The notes under the pieces: generated by a model
Told to the model about the DNA's origin: nothing
What the model saw: the letters and a program-made list of their open reading frames with translations, nothing else
Database searches by the model: none
In this document: positions 9,060 to 18,786 of the stretch, one piece after another
Position numbering within the stretch: the first letter of the stretch is position 1
Layout of the letters: the number at the start of each line of letters is the position of its first letter
Position numbers and translations under genes: made by a program
Source: Gynuella sp.
GTDB lineage: Bacteria > Pseudomonadota > Gammaproteobacteria > Pseudomonadales > Natronospirillaceae
DNA length: 64,000 nt
Assembly: GCA_028282465.1 (NCBI GenBank)
Contig: JANQHX010000016.1
Location: 1-64,000, forward strand
Direction of reading: 5' to 3'

Positions 9060-10043
9060 TTATTCTCTTTCTTTAACATAAGGCACACCAATGGCTTTTG
9101 GCGGGTTAGCGCGTCCAATAAAACCTGCCAACAGAATAACGGTTAACACATAAGGCACCATTTCAATAAACTGAACAGGTATTGTTCCTAAGCCAGGAAT
9201 TTCTGTACCTTGCAAACGAATTGCGTAAGCTTCTAACAACCCGAACAAGAAGCATCCCATCATGGCCTGAACTGGACGCCACTTCCCAAAAATAAGAGCA
9301 GCTAACGCAATATAGCCTTTACCTGCACTCATGTTAGGAATGAATTGTGCGGTACTTGAACCGGTGGACAGGTAAGCACCGGCAATTCCTGTTAATACCC
9401 CACATATAATCAAGGCACGGTATCTTAACCAGGTCACCGAGATACCTGCGGTGTCTACTGCAGCTGGGGCTTCACCCACTGCTCTTAAACGCAGTCCAAA
9501 TCTAGTTTTAAATAGTAGATACCATGCCAGTGGCACCATCACAAACGCTAGGTACAGCATTAAGCTATGTCCGCTAAGCACTTCTGAATACAGAGGGCCA
9601 ATTAGTGGAATATTTGAAATAAATTCTGCACCGATAAAGTCTATAGACTCAAATCTAGCATTGCCTTGAAGGTTAGGAGTTTGCCCTCCCTGACCAAACC
9701 AGAAACGACCTAAAATAACCGTAATACCAGCCACTAATATGTTAATGGCCATGCCTGAAACAATTTGGTCGCCTCGATGGGTGATAGTGGCAAATCCGTG
9801 CAACATGGCTAGAACAATACCGGTCGCCATCGCAGCAAAAAGACCAGCCCAAGCCGAACCGGTCACAGCTGCTGTTGCTGCAGCGGCAAAAGCACCGGCT
9901 AACAACTTACCTTCCAAGGCGATGTTCACAACGCCAGAGCGCTCAGAAAACATTCCGGCTAATGCACAAAGAACCAAGGGAGTCGATAGCCTCAACATGG
10001 AATCCATGGGCAAGACTATCCAATTAAAATAAAACTCAAGCAT
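9060..10043 (-). CDS. BMP-type nucleoside/purine ABC transporter permease (YufQ-like)
   Basis: Integral membrane permease of 327 residues with about eight to ten hydrophobic segments, of the BPD_transp_2 family (COG1079). Family signatures include ERSGVVNIALEGK near residue 34 and the cytoplasmic-loop segment RAVGEAPAAVDTAGISV near 190. It overlaps the upstream permease by 8 bases, indicating translational coupling. It would form the heterodimeric channel with the product of 10036-11151. Confidence 0.93.
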   Translation of the reverse strand: MLEFYFNWIVLPMDSMLRLSTPLVLCALAGMFSERSGVVNIALEGKLLAGAFAAAATAAVTGSAWAGLFAAMATGIVLAMLHGFATITHRGDQIVSGMAINILVAGITVILGRFWFGQGGQTPNLQGNARFESIDFIGAEFISNIPLIGPLYSEVLSGHSLMLYLAFVMVPLAWYLLFKTRFGLRLRAVGEAPAAVDTAGISVTWLRYRALIICGVLTGIAGAYLSTGSSTAQFIPNMSAGKGYIALAALIFGKWRPVQAMMGCFLFGLLEAYAIRLQGTEIPGLGTIPVQFIEMVPYVLTVILLAGFIGRANPPKAIGVPYVKERE

Positions 10044-11151
10044 GACTCACCTCCTTCTTAGCCACAGCAGCTAAATAGAGTTTTTCCACATATGGCTTGA
10101 GCATGTATTCCAGAGCCCCACAGAAAAGAATAATTAAACCTTGCAGCACAACGATGATTTTGGAATCGACACCTGGGAATTCAAACGCCAGTTCTGCACC
10201 CCCTTGATACAAGAAGCCAAAAAGTAAACTAGCCATTACGATTCCGATAGGGTGGTTCCTACCCATCAGTGCCACTGCGATGCCAGTGAAGCCAAATCCA
10301 GCAACGTAATTCAATTTCAATTGATGCATTTCACCGGAGACTGTATTCAAAGCGAAAAAACCTGCCAACATGCCAGAGATCATCATGGCCATAACGGTGA
10401 CTTTTACAGCATTCACACCAGCATATTTTGCTGCAGACGGATTAGCACCAAAGGCGCGTATTTCATAACCCCACTTGGTGTTCCATACAAACAACCAAAC
10501 AAACACACAGCACACCAATGCAAATAAAAACGATAAGTTCAGAGGTGAAGGGGTTAATTCTATGCCTAAGGGTTTTAACACTTCATATATTTTGGGAATT
10601 AAACTGGCTTCAGGAAATCGAGCACTCTCAGGTGCCATGGAGAATTCAGGCTTAAGCACTTCGACCAGCATGTAGCCCATTAACGAAGCCCCAATAAAAT
10701 TAAACATGATGGTTGTAATAACAATGTGACTGCCTCGCTTAGCCTGCAAATAGGCAGGAATAAATGCCCAGCTAGCACCGAACAAACCGGAAAAAACAAT
10801 CACCAAAGGAATCACTAAAATTGCAGGTAACACATTGCCTAGAGACAGTGAGATGAGCGCAACACCTAAACCAGCCACATAGGCTTGACCTTCTCCACCA
10901 ATGTTGAACAGTTGGGCATGAAATGCGACCGCAACCGCTAAGCCCGTAAATATAAAACCGGTGGCGTAATAAAGGGTATAGCCCCAACCTTCATCGTATC
11001 CGAAGGCGCCTTGCCACATAACTTTTAGAGCTGACCAGGGCGATATGTCGATATAAACAAACACCAACGCCGACACTAAAAATGCCAACAACACATTAAG
11101 TACAGGAATTAACGCGAAATTAACCCACCCGGGAATCTTATGCTGACTCAT
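10036..11151 (-). CDS. BMP-type nucleoside/purine ABC transporter permease (YufP-like)
   Basis: A 371-residue polytopic permease of the BPD_transp_2 family (COG4603), partner of the preceding permease. Visible signatures are the LFNIGGEGQAYVAGLG loop and IRAFGANPSAAKYAGVN. The start ATG overlaps the stop of the ATPase gene by 4 bases. In characterised homologues (YufP, NupP, BmpC-type systems) this subunit moves nucleosides or purines inward. Confidence 0.93.
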   Translation of the reverse strand: MSQHKIPGWVNFALIPVLNVLLAFLVSALVFVYIDISPWSALKVMWQGAFGYDEGWGYTLYYATGFIFTGLAVAVAFHAQLFNIGGEGQAYVAGLGVALISLSLGNVLPAILVIPLVIVFSGLFGASWAFIPAYLQAKRGSHIVITTIMFNFIGASLMGYMLVEVLKPEFSMAPESARFPEASLIPKIYEVLKPLGIELTPSPLNLSFLFALVCCVFVWLFVWNTKWGYEIRAFGANPSAAKYAGVNAVKVTVMAMMISGMLAGFFALNTVSGEMHQLKLNYVAGFGFTGIAVALMGRNHPIGIVMASLLFGFLYQGGAELAFEFPGVDSKIIVVLQGLIILFCGALEYMLKPYVEKLYLAAVAKKEVSHA

Positions 11152-12710
11152 TGGCTGACCTCCTGTTCAGCATCTGTGGTGTGTGCATTTGCCATCATCA
11201 AGCCAATGGTCTTTTCGTCGGCATCATGACCTGCCATTTCACCAACAATTTCACCATCAAACATCACTAAGATTCGATCAGACAGACTCATAATTTCATC
11301 TAATTCAACGGATACCAATAACACTGCTTTGCCTTGATTACGCATATCCACAATGCGTTTATGTATAAATTCAATGGCGCCGATGTCCACACCTCGGGTG
11401 GGCTGGCCTACTAAAAATATGGACGGGTCTTTTTCTACTTCTCTGGCGATGACCAGTTTTTGTTGATTGCCTCCCGAGAAACTAGCGGTTTTTAAATTCG
11501 GATTCGGAGGACGAACATCCCACTCGTGCATTTTTTCTTGGCAGTCATCTAGAATTTGCTTTTTGTTCTGCAGAAGCTTTCCGTTATAAGCACTCTCTTT
11601 GTGATGACCCAAAATAAAAGCTTCTTTGGCTTCGAATTGATTGATTAAGCCCATGCGATGCCTATCCTCAGGAACATGACCCACGCCTAAGCCACGCAAA
11701 GTGAATGGGGTCTGACCACCGTCAGGGGTAATCACTTCGCTACCTATTTTTATCTCACCGGCATCAAAATCATCTATACCAGATAAAACTGAAAGCAGTT
11801 CAGATTGACCATTGCCAGAAACGCCTGCAATACCCACAATCTCGCCAGCATTCACTTCAAAATTTAGGCCTTTAAGACGCTTAACCCCTTGAGAATCGAC
11901 ATAATTCAGATTTTTAATGGACAAGGCACAATCACCCACAGACTGTGATTCTTTTTCAACTTCAAAGCGAACCTTACGACCCACCATCAACTCTGCCAAA
12001 TGCTCGCGATTGGTTTCAGATGTTTTCACATGAGCGACCATTTCACCTTGGCGCATCACCGACACATGATCGGTAGCGTCCATAATTTCACGGAGTTTAT
12101 GGGTGATTAAAATAATAGTGGTGCCCTGTTCTTTTAAAGCATGAAGAATTTTAAAGAGATGATCGGTTTCTTGTGGCGTAAGCACACCAGTGGGCTCATC
12201 GAGAATAAGGATCTTTGCACCACGGTACAAAGCTTTAAGAATTTCGACCCGTTGCTGTAAGCCAACAGGTAAATCTTCAACAATGGCATCAGGGTCTATT
12301 TCTAAAGAGTAATCCTGCTCAAGCCTTCTTAATTCGTCTCTGGCAGCTGACATACCATTTTTTAGCACCATCCCCCCTTCTGCACCTAGCATAAGATTTT
12401 CGAGTACGGAAAAGGTATTTACCAGCATAAAATGCTGATGAACCATGCCGATACCAGAAGCAATGGCAACTTCTGAACTGGTAATTTTAACGGCTTTACC
12501 ATCAATTAGAATTTCGCCTTTATCAGCATGATAAAAGCCATAAATAATACTCATCAGGGTAGACTTACCGGCGCCATTTTCCCCCACGATTCCGTGGATA
12601 GTGCCTTTCTGTACCTGAAGATTGATGTTTCTATTGGCGTGTACTTCGCCGAATCGTTTATCAATGCCCTTTAACTCAATAGCGAAGTCATCGGCTTTGG
12701 GAGTGGTCAT
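11148..12710 (-). CDS. BMP-type nucleoside/purine ABC transporter ATPase with two ABC domains
   Basis: A 520-residue tandem ATPase of the sugar/nucleoside (RbsA/YufO) type. Domain 1 has Walker A GENGAGKS (43-50), the degenerate signature VGLQQRVEI and Walker B LILDEPT. Domain 2 has a degenerate Walker A (GNGQSE, no Lys) but an intact FSGGNQQKL signature, the asymmetry normal for this family. The gene is separated from the binding-protein gene upstream by a strong hairpin (12727-12755), so it is probably expressed at a lower level. Confidence 0.95.
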   Translation of the reverse strand: MTTPKADDFAIELKGIDKRFGEVHANRNINLQVQKGTIHGIVGENGAGKSTLMSIIYGFYHADKGEILIDGKAVKITSSEVAIASGIGMVHQHFMLVNTFSVLENLMLGAEGGMVLKNGMSAARDELRRLEQDYSLEIDPDAIVEDLPVGLQQRVEILKALYRGAKILILDEPTGVLTPQETDHLFKILHALKEQGTTIILITHKLREIMDATDHVSVMRQGEMVAHVKTSETNREHLAELMVGRKVRFEVEKESQSVGDCALSIKNLNYVDSQGVKRLKGLNFEVNAGEIVGIAGVSGNGQSELLSVLSGIDDFDAGEIKIGSEVITPDGGQTPFTLRGLGVGHVPEDRHRMGLINQFEAKEAFILGHHKESAYNGKLLQNKKQILDDCQEKMHEWDVRPPNPNLKTASFSGGNQQKLVIAREVEKDPSIFLVGQPTRGVDIGAIEFIHKRIVDMRNQGKAVLLVSVELDEIMSLSDRILVMFDGEIVGEMAGHDADEKTIGLMMANAHTTDAEQEVSQ

Positions 12711-12726
12711 AAATCAGTCTCATACA

Positions 12727-12755
12727 AAAATGGCGACACCGTGGGTCGCCATTTT
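12727..12755 (-). terminator. Hairpin/attenuator between BMP binding protein and ATPase genes
   Basis: AAAATGGCGAC (12727-12737) pairs perfectly with GTCGCCATTTT (12745-12755). Read on the minus strand a run of five U ends the structure. Its place after a binding-protein gene and before the rest of the operon suggests partial termination or 3' protection of the upstream message. Confidence 0.7.
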
Positions 12756-12796
12756 GAAGGTTTCTATCTAGGTAATAAACAGTAATTAAAAGCTAA

Positions 12797-13798
12797 TTAC
12801 ATCTCGCAGGAGTTAGTCGACATGTAATCGTGAACCTTAATTTCGCCACTAATGATTTGGGCCTTTACCTCTTCCACTTTAGCTTTCATTTCAGCAGTGA
12901 TTAACTTTTCGTTGTACTGATCCAGTGCCCAGTCTACACCGCCATTTGCAGTATTCATCACCTTGAAGCCCGGCTCCCATTCACCCGCCTGAGCTTCTTC
13001 CCAAGTTGTATAAGCAGCAATACCCACTTTCTTTAACATAGAGGTGAGCATAGTGCCTGGCTGAATATAGTTTTGGTTGGAATCCACACCAATCGCCAAC
13101 TTACTTTCGTCTTTAGCTGCTTGATAAACCCCCATGCCCGTGCCGCCTGCTGCTGCAAACACAACATCTGCACCCTTAGAAAACTGTGCTTTCGCCAACT
13201 CAGCACCCTTGGCTGGGTCAGACCAAGCAGAAGGCGTAGTGCCTGTCATATTGGCAAATACTTCCGCTTCAGAGTTATAGAACTTAGCACCCTGTTCAAA
13301 GCCGCAGGCAAACTTACGAATCAGTGGAATATCCATCCCCCCAACGAAACCAACTTTGCCAGTTTCAGATGCCATGGCAGCCAAAACACCTACCATGAAA
13401 GAGCCTTCATGCTCAGCGAATACAATTGACTGAACATTAGGCAAATCAACCACCATATCGATAATGGCAAATTGTAGATCTGGAAATTCTTTGGCTACTT
13501 TTTCAACAGCAGACGCGAAAGTGAACCCAATGGCAACGATTGGGCTATTACCACGCTGAGCTAACCTACGAAGCCCCTGCTCCATTTGCGCTTCATTCTG
13601 GGGTTCGAATTCACGAACCACTACACCTTTGTCGACCGCAAACTGCAAAACACCATTACGATACACTGCTTCATTAAATGACTTGTCGTTCTTTCCTGCT
13701 TGGTCGTAAATAACTGCGGGCTTAAATTCTAGCGCCATAGATACAGTGGCTGTAAGAGAGATTGCAGCTGCTGCTGCGATTTTAAAAAGTACCTTCAT
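12797..13798 (-). CDS. BMP-family nucleoside/purine ABC transporter substrate-binding protein
   Basis: Periplasmic binding protein of the BMP (PnrA/Med) family, 333 residues from the ATG at 13798. The in-frame ATG at 13810 is part of the sequence ATGAGGAAC that supplies the Shine-Dalgarno of the chosen start. It has a Sec signal peptide ending near SMA and no lipobox cysteine, so it is soluble in the periplasm. Family marks are DQAGKNDKSFNEAVYRNG near the N-terminus, VGFVGGMDIPLIRKF and GVDSNQNYIQPG. It leads the transporter operon and is divergent from the hybrid kinase. Confidence 0.93.
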   Translation of the reverse strand: MKVLFKIAAAAAISLTATVSMALEFKPAVIYDQAGKNDKSFNEAVYRNGVLQFAVDKGVVVREFEPQNEAQMEQGLRRLAQRGNSPIVAIGFTFASAVEKVAKEFPDLQFAIIDMVVDLPNVQSIVFAEHEGSFMVGVLAAMASETGKVGFVGGMDIPLIRKFACGFEQGAKFYNSEAEVFANMTGTTPSAWSDPAKGAELAKAQFSKGADVVFAAAGGTGMGVYQAAKDESKLAIGVDSNQNYIQPGTMLTSMLKKVGIAAYTTWEEAQAGEWEPGFKVMNTANGGVDWALDQYNEKLITAEMKAKVEEVKAQIISGEIKVHDYMSTNSCEM

Positions 13799-13875
13799 GG
13801 AGTTCCTCATTATTAGTAGTGTGCCGTTCCATTGGATAGATAAGTTAGCAACTTGAAATCAAAATTTGAAGCGAG

Positions 13876-13921
13876 GCTTATCTCAAGTAATGGATTTGTT
13901 TTGGCCTTCGAGGAGATAAGC
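13876..13921. promoter_or_regulatory. Inverted repeat in the BMP-kinase divergent region
   Basis: GCTTATCTC (13876-13884) and GAGATAAGC (13913-13921) are perfect 9-base arms around a 28-base spacer. They lie 78-123 bases upstream of the binding-protein start, so they could be an operator or part of its leader. The 295-base region otherwise shows nothing recognisable, and no known purine riboswitch core was found. Confidence 0.4.
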
Positions 13922-14093
13922 AACTGGCAAGCCATAATCCTCACTATTTTAATAACTAGAAAATATATCTGACATGACGAGTAGATTTGTTCCTTAAATT
14001 CTAAGTGTGGCCACAAAAACCTCTGGAAATGCCATGGCAACTGAATTTCCTAGGCTAAGCTTTTATCAATAAACAGTTTTATGCGGCATACAT

Positions 14094-17000
14094 ATGGTGC
14101 AAAACCGACGGAACTTTACGATTGGCATTCTCGTGAGCCAGGTGAGCTATTACACTTATCCGATTTGCCATGGGGTATCTTTGGCTACAGAACAACAGGG
14201 CTGTAACTCCTGCGTCTTTACCCTTGCTCCCAGTACAAAAGATCAAGACATAGAGTTCATGGAGGCGGAAGTCTATGACATAGACCAAAACTCCTTGACT
14301 AAAACCTTAGCTCAAATAGACCACTTAAATATAGACGCGCTAATTATCAACTCAGATGTAGGAAACTTTATTGACCATAAATTCCTCGAAGATTTCCTGG
14401 AGGAAAGACCGCATTTGGCAGCGGCCACTGTGGGATTCAGGCTCGCTAGAGCCACAATGGTGAGCACGGACAACTATCAATCTAGTTTTGAGGCATGTGA
14501 ATATATCGTAGCCGAATTGGGCAGGAGCAAAATAGCCTACATTAGAGCCCCAGAAGACAACGAAGAGGGGAATGATAGATACCAAGCATACTTAGATGTA
14601 TTACAAAAGTATCATCTGCCATTTGATGAAAGACTGGTTGGTCATGGCGATTGGTTTGCTAAATCGGCAAAAATTGCAGCACAAAAAATCATGGATACAA
14701 AGGTGCCGTTCGATGCGCTAGTAGCAGCTAATGACAATATGGTGAATGGCGCATTAGAAGTAATACCCCATTCAGTGAAGGTGTTTGGCTTTGATAACAA
14801 TCTATATTCTGAAGGCTTAGGTTTCTCGACTGTTGCGCAGTCGTACAGTGATCTCGCAAACGCTGCCGTAAAAGAAGTGCTGAGCCAACTATCAGATAAC
14901 CCACCAAAAAGTCAGGTGAAAGTACCTGGGCAATTAGTGATACGAGAAAATAATGACCAGGGCATGCACCTAAACCAAGTTTACGTTACCAACGAGTACG
15001 ATAACTTTAAAAAAGGTCAGCTGAGGTTAGAAAGAGATGCCGACCTGCTAACCTTTTCCCATGAAGCCAACAAAGAGGTTTTTATAAGAGACCTAGTGTT
15101 TTTTTGGGAGACTCTCTGTGTCTGCCTAAAATCCACCACCTATTTGAAAGACTCAATGCCTGCAATTTTCAAGGTGTTTGAACATATATTAGGTTCCGAG
15201 ATCGAACTTCAGATTAATATCATTCCATGGCAGCGATTCATTCTTCAGTTTCATAAAGATGCTCGGCATTTAGAAAACTTCAATGATGAGGTTGACCAAC
15301 TGTTTTTCGAACTACAAACAGTCTCTAGCAAAATTATCGAGAAGTCTTTTGGTCAGTATAAAAAAGAAGATGAGTCAATGAACTATGACATCACGATGAT
15401 GGGTCAAAAATTGCTCTCTAGTCAAAATGCCCATAGTGCTGCTCAGAATTATCGAGTATTTATGAAACTCACTCGTTCAAGTTTTGCTTACATCGCATTG
15501 CTGAATCAAAGTGATGTTGAGATTTTTCATTTAGAGAATCCTGATCAAAATTACAGCTTCTCCCTTAACCATCAAAACTGTTTGGACAAAGACCTTAAAA
15601 CTGTTTTAGGTGATGAGCTTTACTCCGAAACAACCCAAAACCAACACATGCTAGTTATGCCAATTGGTTTAGGCGATCAGATATTTGGATTTAGTTTAGT
15701 ACCTCTTTCTGATGACTCTAGACTCTGGCCAATATTTCGAGCGACACAACTTCATCTTTCCCAAACCTTTATTAATATTCGACAGCTGGAAATCAATAAA
15801 CAATCGGAAGAACGAGCTTTAATTGCCAGCCAAGCAAAAGGGGAGTTTTTGTCTCGAATGACCCATGAGCTCAGGACTCCAATGAATGGTGTGATTGGTA
15901 TGACGAGCTTGCTGTTAGACACTGACCTATCAAAAGAACAGATGGATTTCATCAATACCATCCGCACCAGTGGCGACACCCTACTCAATTTAATTAACGA
16001 AATATTGGATTTTTCTAAAATAGAGGCGAATAAACTATCCATTGAAAAAACCAGCTTTAATTTAATTTCCTGTATTGAAGATGCACTGGATTTAGTTGCA
16101 GCGACCGCAACGTCAAAAAATCTAGAATTAAGTTATGAGATTACTGAAGACATTCCCCATTGGATAGTGCAGGATTCAACAAGAATTACTCAGGTACTAA
16201 GCAATCTACTAAGCAACGCTGTAAAATTTACCGAAACTGGGTATATTCGCCTAACGGTTTCTAAGTTAACTCATAATCAAATAGAAATTTCAGTGGAAGA
16301 TAGCGGCATCGGCATTGCTGAAGAAAATATTGCAAGAATATTCGAACCCTTCACACAAGAAACTAGCAGCACTCATAGAAAATTTGGAGGTACGGGACTA
16401 GGGTTGGTTATCAGTAAGAATCTAGCCCAACTGATGTCAGGTGATTTGATAATTGAACGAACAGACGGAGGTGGATCAAAATTTTGCTTTGTTTTTTCTT
16501 ATGACCACGCAGGGAAAAATATAGAGCAGGAGAACTGGGAACACACAACGTTCATTAAAAACACTGAGATCCAACTAATCGACTGCAGCCCAATTATAGA
16601 GAGAAACATTAAATCCTATTTCTCTAACCAACAAATTAAATTAACCAAATCGTCATTCGCCGATATCACCAATGTTAGTGATAAAAAGATTTTGTTATTC
16701 GATATTAATGACAATAAACATGAAATACTTAATTTCATAAGAGCCAAAAGCAATATTCAAGCTGTGCTGTTGATTAACTTAAATGAGAAAAATCCTCTCC
16801 CTAACAAACAGCAAAACGTTAAGGTAATTAGAAAGCCTTTTAAGATTTCATCTTTTAGTCAGGCCGTTCAAGATATTCAATCTAGCATTGGCCACATGGT
16901 TAAAAAGAAAACCAAAAAATCAGAGATCAAATCAGATTTTGCAAACCTGCATCCTCTGAAGATTTTATTAGCAGAAGACAATCCAGTTAACCAAAAGGTA

Positions 17001-17336
17001 TCTAATTCAATACTGACTCGCTGTGGTTATCGAATTGACATAGTAGGCAATGGCAAAGAGGCAGTCGAAAGCTGTCTAAGACAGCACTATGATGTAGTGC
17101 TGATGGATGTATTCATGCCGGAAATGGATGGTACGGAAGCCACGAAAGTTATTCATGACAAAATACCTAAGGATAAATGGCCATACATAATTGCAGTAAC
17201 CGCCAATGCCCAAAAAGAAGATAAAGACCAACTATTGGCTAGCGGCATGGATGACTATGTGCGAAAGCCAGTTATGATTAATCAGTTACTACAGTCTTTA
17301 GAGAAAGCACATGAGGCGACTTCTAAGAAGCATTAA
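14094..17336 (+). CDS. Soluble hybrid histidine kinase with LacI-type ligand-binding domain
   Basis: A 1080-residue protein with no signal peptide or membrane segment. Residues about 8-285 are a LacI/GalR-type substrate-binding domain, seen in the N-terminal [13 protein letters not shown] and the VFGFDNN...[18 protein letters not shown] segment. A linker and GAF-like region follow to about 580. HisKA has phospho-acceptor H591 in [11 protein letters not shown]. The HATPase domain shows NLLSNAVKF and [11 protein letters not shown] degenerate receiver (about 820-925) is followed by an intact receiver with E961/D962, phospho-acceptor D1005 and K1058. It is divergent from a purine-type ABC transporter, so a cytoplasmic nucleoside or purine ligand is a reasonable inference. 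No DNA-binding output domain is present. Confidence 0.88.
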   Translation: MVQNRRNFTIGILVSQVSYYTYPICHGVSLATEQQGCNSCVFTLAPSTKDQDIEFMEAEVYDIDQNSLTKTLAQIDHLNIDALIINSDVGNFIDHKFLEDFLEERPHLAAATVGFRLARATMVSTDNYQSSFEACEYIVAELGRSKIAYIRAPEDNEEGNDRYQAYLDVLQKYHLPFDERLVGHGDWFAKSAKIAAQKIMDTKVPFDALVAANDNMVNGALEVIPHSVKVFGFDNNLYSEGLGFSTVAQSYSDLANAAVKEVLSQLSDNPPKSQVKVPGQLVIRENNDQGMHLNQVYVTNEYDNFKKGQLRLERDADLLTFSHEANKEVFIRDLVFFWETLCVCLKSTTYLKDSMPAIFKVFEHILGSEIELQINIIPWQRFILQFHKDARHLENFNDEVDQLFFELQTVSSKIIEKSFGQYKKEDESMNYDITMMGQKLLSSQNAHSAAQNYRVFMKLTRSSFAYIALLNQSDVEIFHLENPDQNYSFSLNHQNCLDKDLKTVLGDELYSETTQNQHMLVMPIGLGDQIFGFSLVPLSDDSRLWPIFRATQLHLSQTFINIRQLEINKQSEERALIASQAKGEFLSRMTHELRTPMNGVIGMTSLLLDTDLSKEQMDFINTIRTSGDTLLNLINEILDFSKIEANKLSIEKTSFNLISCIEDALDLVAATATSKNLELSYEITEDIPHWIVQDSTRITQVLSNLLSNAVKFTETGYIRLTVSKLTHNQIEISVEDSGIGIAEENIARIFEPFTQETSSTHRKFGGTGLGLVISKNLAQLMSGDLIIERTDGGGSKFCFVFSYDHAGKNIEQENWEHTTFIKNTEIQLIDCSPIIERNIKSYFSNQQIKLTKSSFADITNVSDKKILLFDINDNKHEILNFIRAKSNIQAVLLINLNEKNPLPNKQQNVKVIRKPFKISSFSQAVQDIQSSIGHMVKKKTKKSEIKSDFANLHPLKILLAEDNPVNQKVSNSILTRCGYRIDIVGNGKEAVESCLRQHYDVVLMDVFMPEMDGTEATKVIHDKIPKDKWPYIIAVTANAQKEDKDQLLASGMDDYVRKPVMINQLLQSLEKAHEATSKKH

Positions 17337-17338
17337 TC

Positions 17339-17366
17339 AGTAACTCCCGTTAAAACAGGAGTTACT
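17339..17366. terminator. Hairpin at the 3' end of the hybrid kinase gene
   Basis: AGTAACTCC and GGAGTTACT form a perfect 9-base stem with a 10-base loop directly after the stop codon. The following TTGTATTG gives only a weak U-tract. It may serve both converging genes. Confidence 0.5.
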
Positions 17367-17413
17367 TGTATTGATATAAGAATACCAAGCTACATTACTG
17401 ATATCCGATATCG

Positions 17414-18673
17414 TTATTCAAAAGACAGGCTGAAACTACCCACAACATTTTCTAGTGAGCTATTAGAGTCCGTGACAATAATGTCGAACTCACCAGTTAC
17501 TCCATTTAGACCACCATCAATATCAAAAACACCATTCTCTGATTCTTCGATGGCATTTATGGTGGGTAGCTGATTTGAAAATACTGTAAAAGCATCAAAA
17601 TCTGGGTTACCAAATGGCCCTCCAAATTCAACATCAAAAACGTTATTAAGGCCGCCAGCATAAAGGAAGGCAAGCCTGATATCTTCGCCTTGATAAGTAG
17701 ATTTTATCCCTACGACATTAAAATATTCTGCAGTAGTTTGAACTTCGGATTCTTCCTGTATCTTGAGATTAATAGTAAGACCACAAACATCAGTGACTTT
17801 TTCTAAAGATGAATAGCTATCAAAATCTATTTCCAGCTCACCAAAATCACTTTGAATCTCATCACTAATTTTCGAATACCCTGATGCATACGCAACATAA
17901 TTTTCGCAAGTTGCCACGACCCTAAACTCATCATCGCCTTGGTAATATTTGACTTCCAAATTTGGCTCAGAACAGTTTGTTTGAGCAGTGTCTAGGCTGG
18001 TTGATATATTCGTGAGTAAAGATCTGATAGGCTGCCAACCGTCTTGGTAGCAGTAAACCTCATCAACATCTCCGTCTATATTACGAATGTAATTTATTCC
18101 TACCTCTGAGCGTTCAGAATTTAAAACTACACCGTTCTCTAGGGATTTGGTTGTTGTGAAGACCCTTTTACCCCAAGTACTGAAGCTTGCCAATTGAGTG
18201 AGATTTAACTCATCCACCTCTGGAAGATTTGGATCAATAATAACGAAACTCGGAACTATTGGATCAAGATCTAGAACTCTAATTGTCAAATACTGAGTCT
18301 GAGCACCTATTAAAATGCCATCGGATAAATCCATGTCCGCTCTAATGTCAATGGTATTCGCATTTCCAGTGGTTTCAGGTGCGAAAAAAGTAATGGTGTC
18401 TGTGTCTCCACCAGTAAATGGCACTTCCTCACCTTCAAAAGTAACTTCCCAATCGTAAGTCAGGTCGTTAGTTGAATCACCACGTACATTCAAAGAAACA
18501 GTGACTTCTTCACCTTCATCCACTGGCTGGATATTATTGCTAAGTGGAGTAAAGGTAATGTTCTGAGGGCCCCCACCTGAGTCGCCAGAGCCTCCTGAAC
18601 TTGAACCGCCACAAGCAGTTAGCGCGACGGATACAATTACTGCGAAAATTCCATTTTTAAATCTATTAAACAT
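17414..18673 (-). CDS. Orphan lipoprotein with Ig/PKD-like N-terminal region
   Basis: A 419-residue protein of unknown function from the ATG at 18673; an in-frame ATG 12 bases upstream is less likely. The signal peptide ends in the lipobox LTAC at Cys21, followed by a Gly/Ser-rich tether (GGSSSGGSG). Residues about 35-130 look like a beta-sandwich repeat of PKD/cadherin style (segments EGEEVTVSLNV, LTYDWEVTF). The remainder has no recognised domain and contains several cysteines. It is alone and convergent with the kinase gene. Probably an outer-membrane or surface lipoprotein. Confidence 0.72.
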   Translation of the reverse strand: MFNRFKNGIFAVIVSVALTACGGSSSGGSGDSGGGPQNITFTPLSNNIQPVDEGEEVTVSLNVRGDSTNDLTYDWEVTFEGEEVPFTGGDTDTITFFAPETTGNANTIDIRADMDLSDGILIGAQTQYLTIRVLDLDPIVPSFVIIDPNLPEVDELNLTQLASFSTWGKRVFTTTKSLENGVVLNSERSEVGINYIRNIDGDVDEVYCYQDGWQPIRSLLTNISTSLDTAQTNCSEPNLEVKYYQGDDEFRVVATCENYVAYASGYSKISDEIQSDFGELEIDFDSYSSLEKVTDVCGLTINLKIQEESEVQTTAEYFNVVGIKSTYQGEDIRLAFLYAGGLNNVFDVEFGGPFGNPDFDAFTVFSNQLPTINAIEESENGVFDIDGGLNGVTGEFDIIVTDSNSSLENVVGSFSLSFE

Positions 18674-18732
18674 TTTTGGTTCCATTGCTTAGTTACTTTG
18701 CCAATTAACTAAAGATGTTAGCTTTCGTTAGG

Positions 18733-18765
18733 CAAAAAAAAGCCGCTTTCAGATGAAGCGGCTTT
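18733..18765 (-). terminator. Intrinsic terminator after transketolase
   Basis: AAGCCGCTT (18740-18748) pairs with AAGCGGCTT (18756-18764), and on the minus strand the stem is followed by a run of eight U. It lies just past the tkt stop. Confidence 0.9.
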
Positions 18766-18786
18766 TAGTATTGTTTATAAATTGAA

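Noticed and set aside
13799-14093. Purine riboswitch in the leader of the first BMP gene
   Set aside because: Neither the three-way-junction arrangement nor the conserved loop sequences of guanine/adenine riboswitches were found on the minus strand; only a simple inverted repeat is present.
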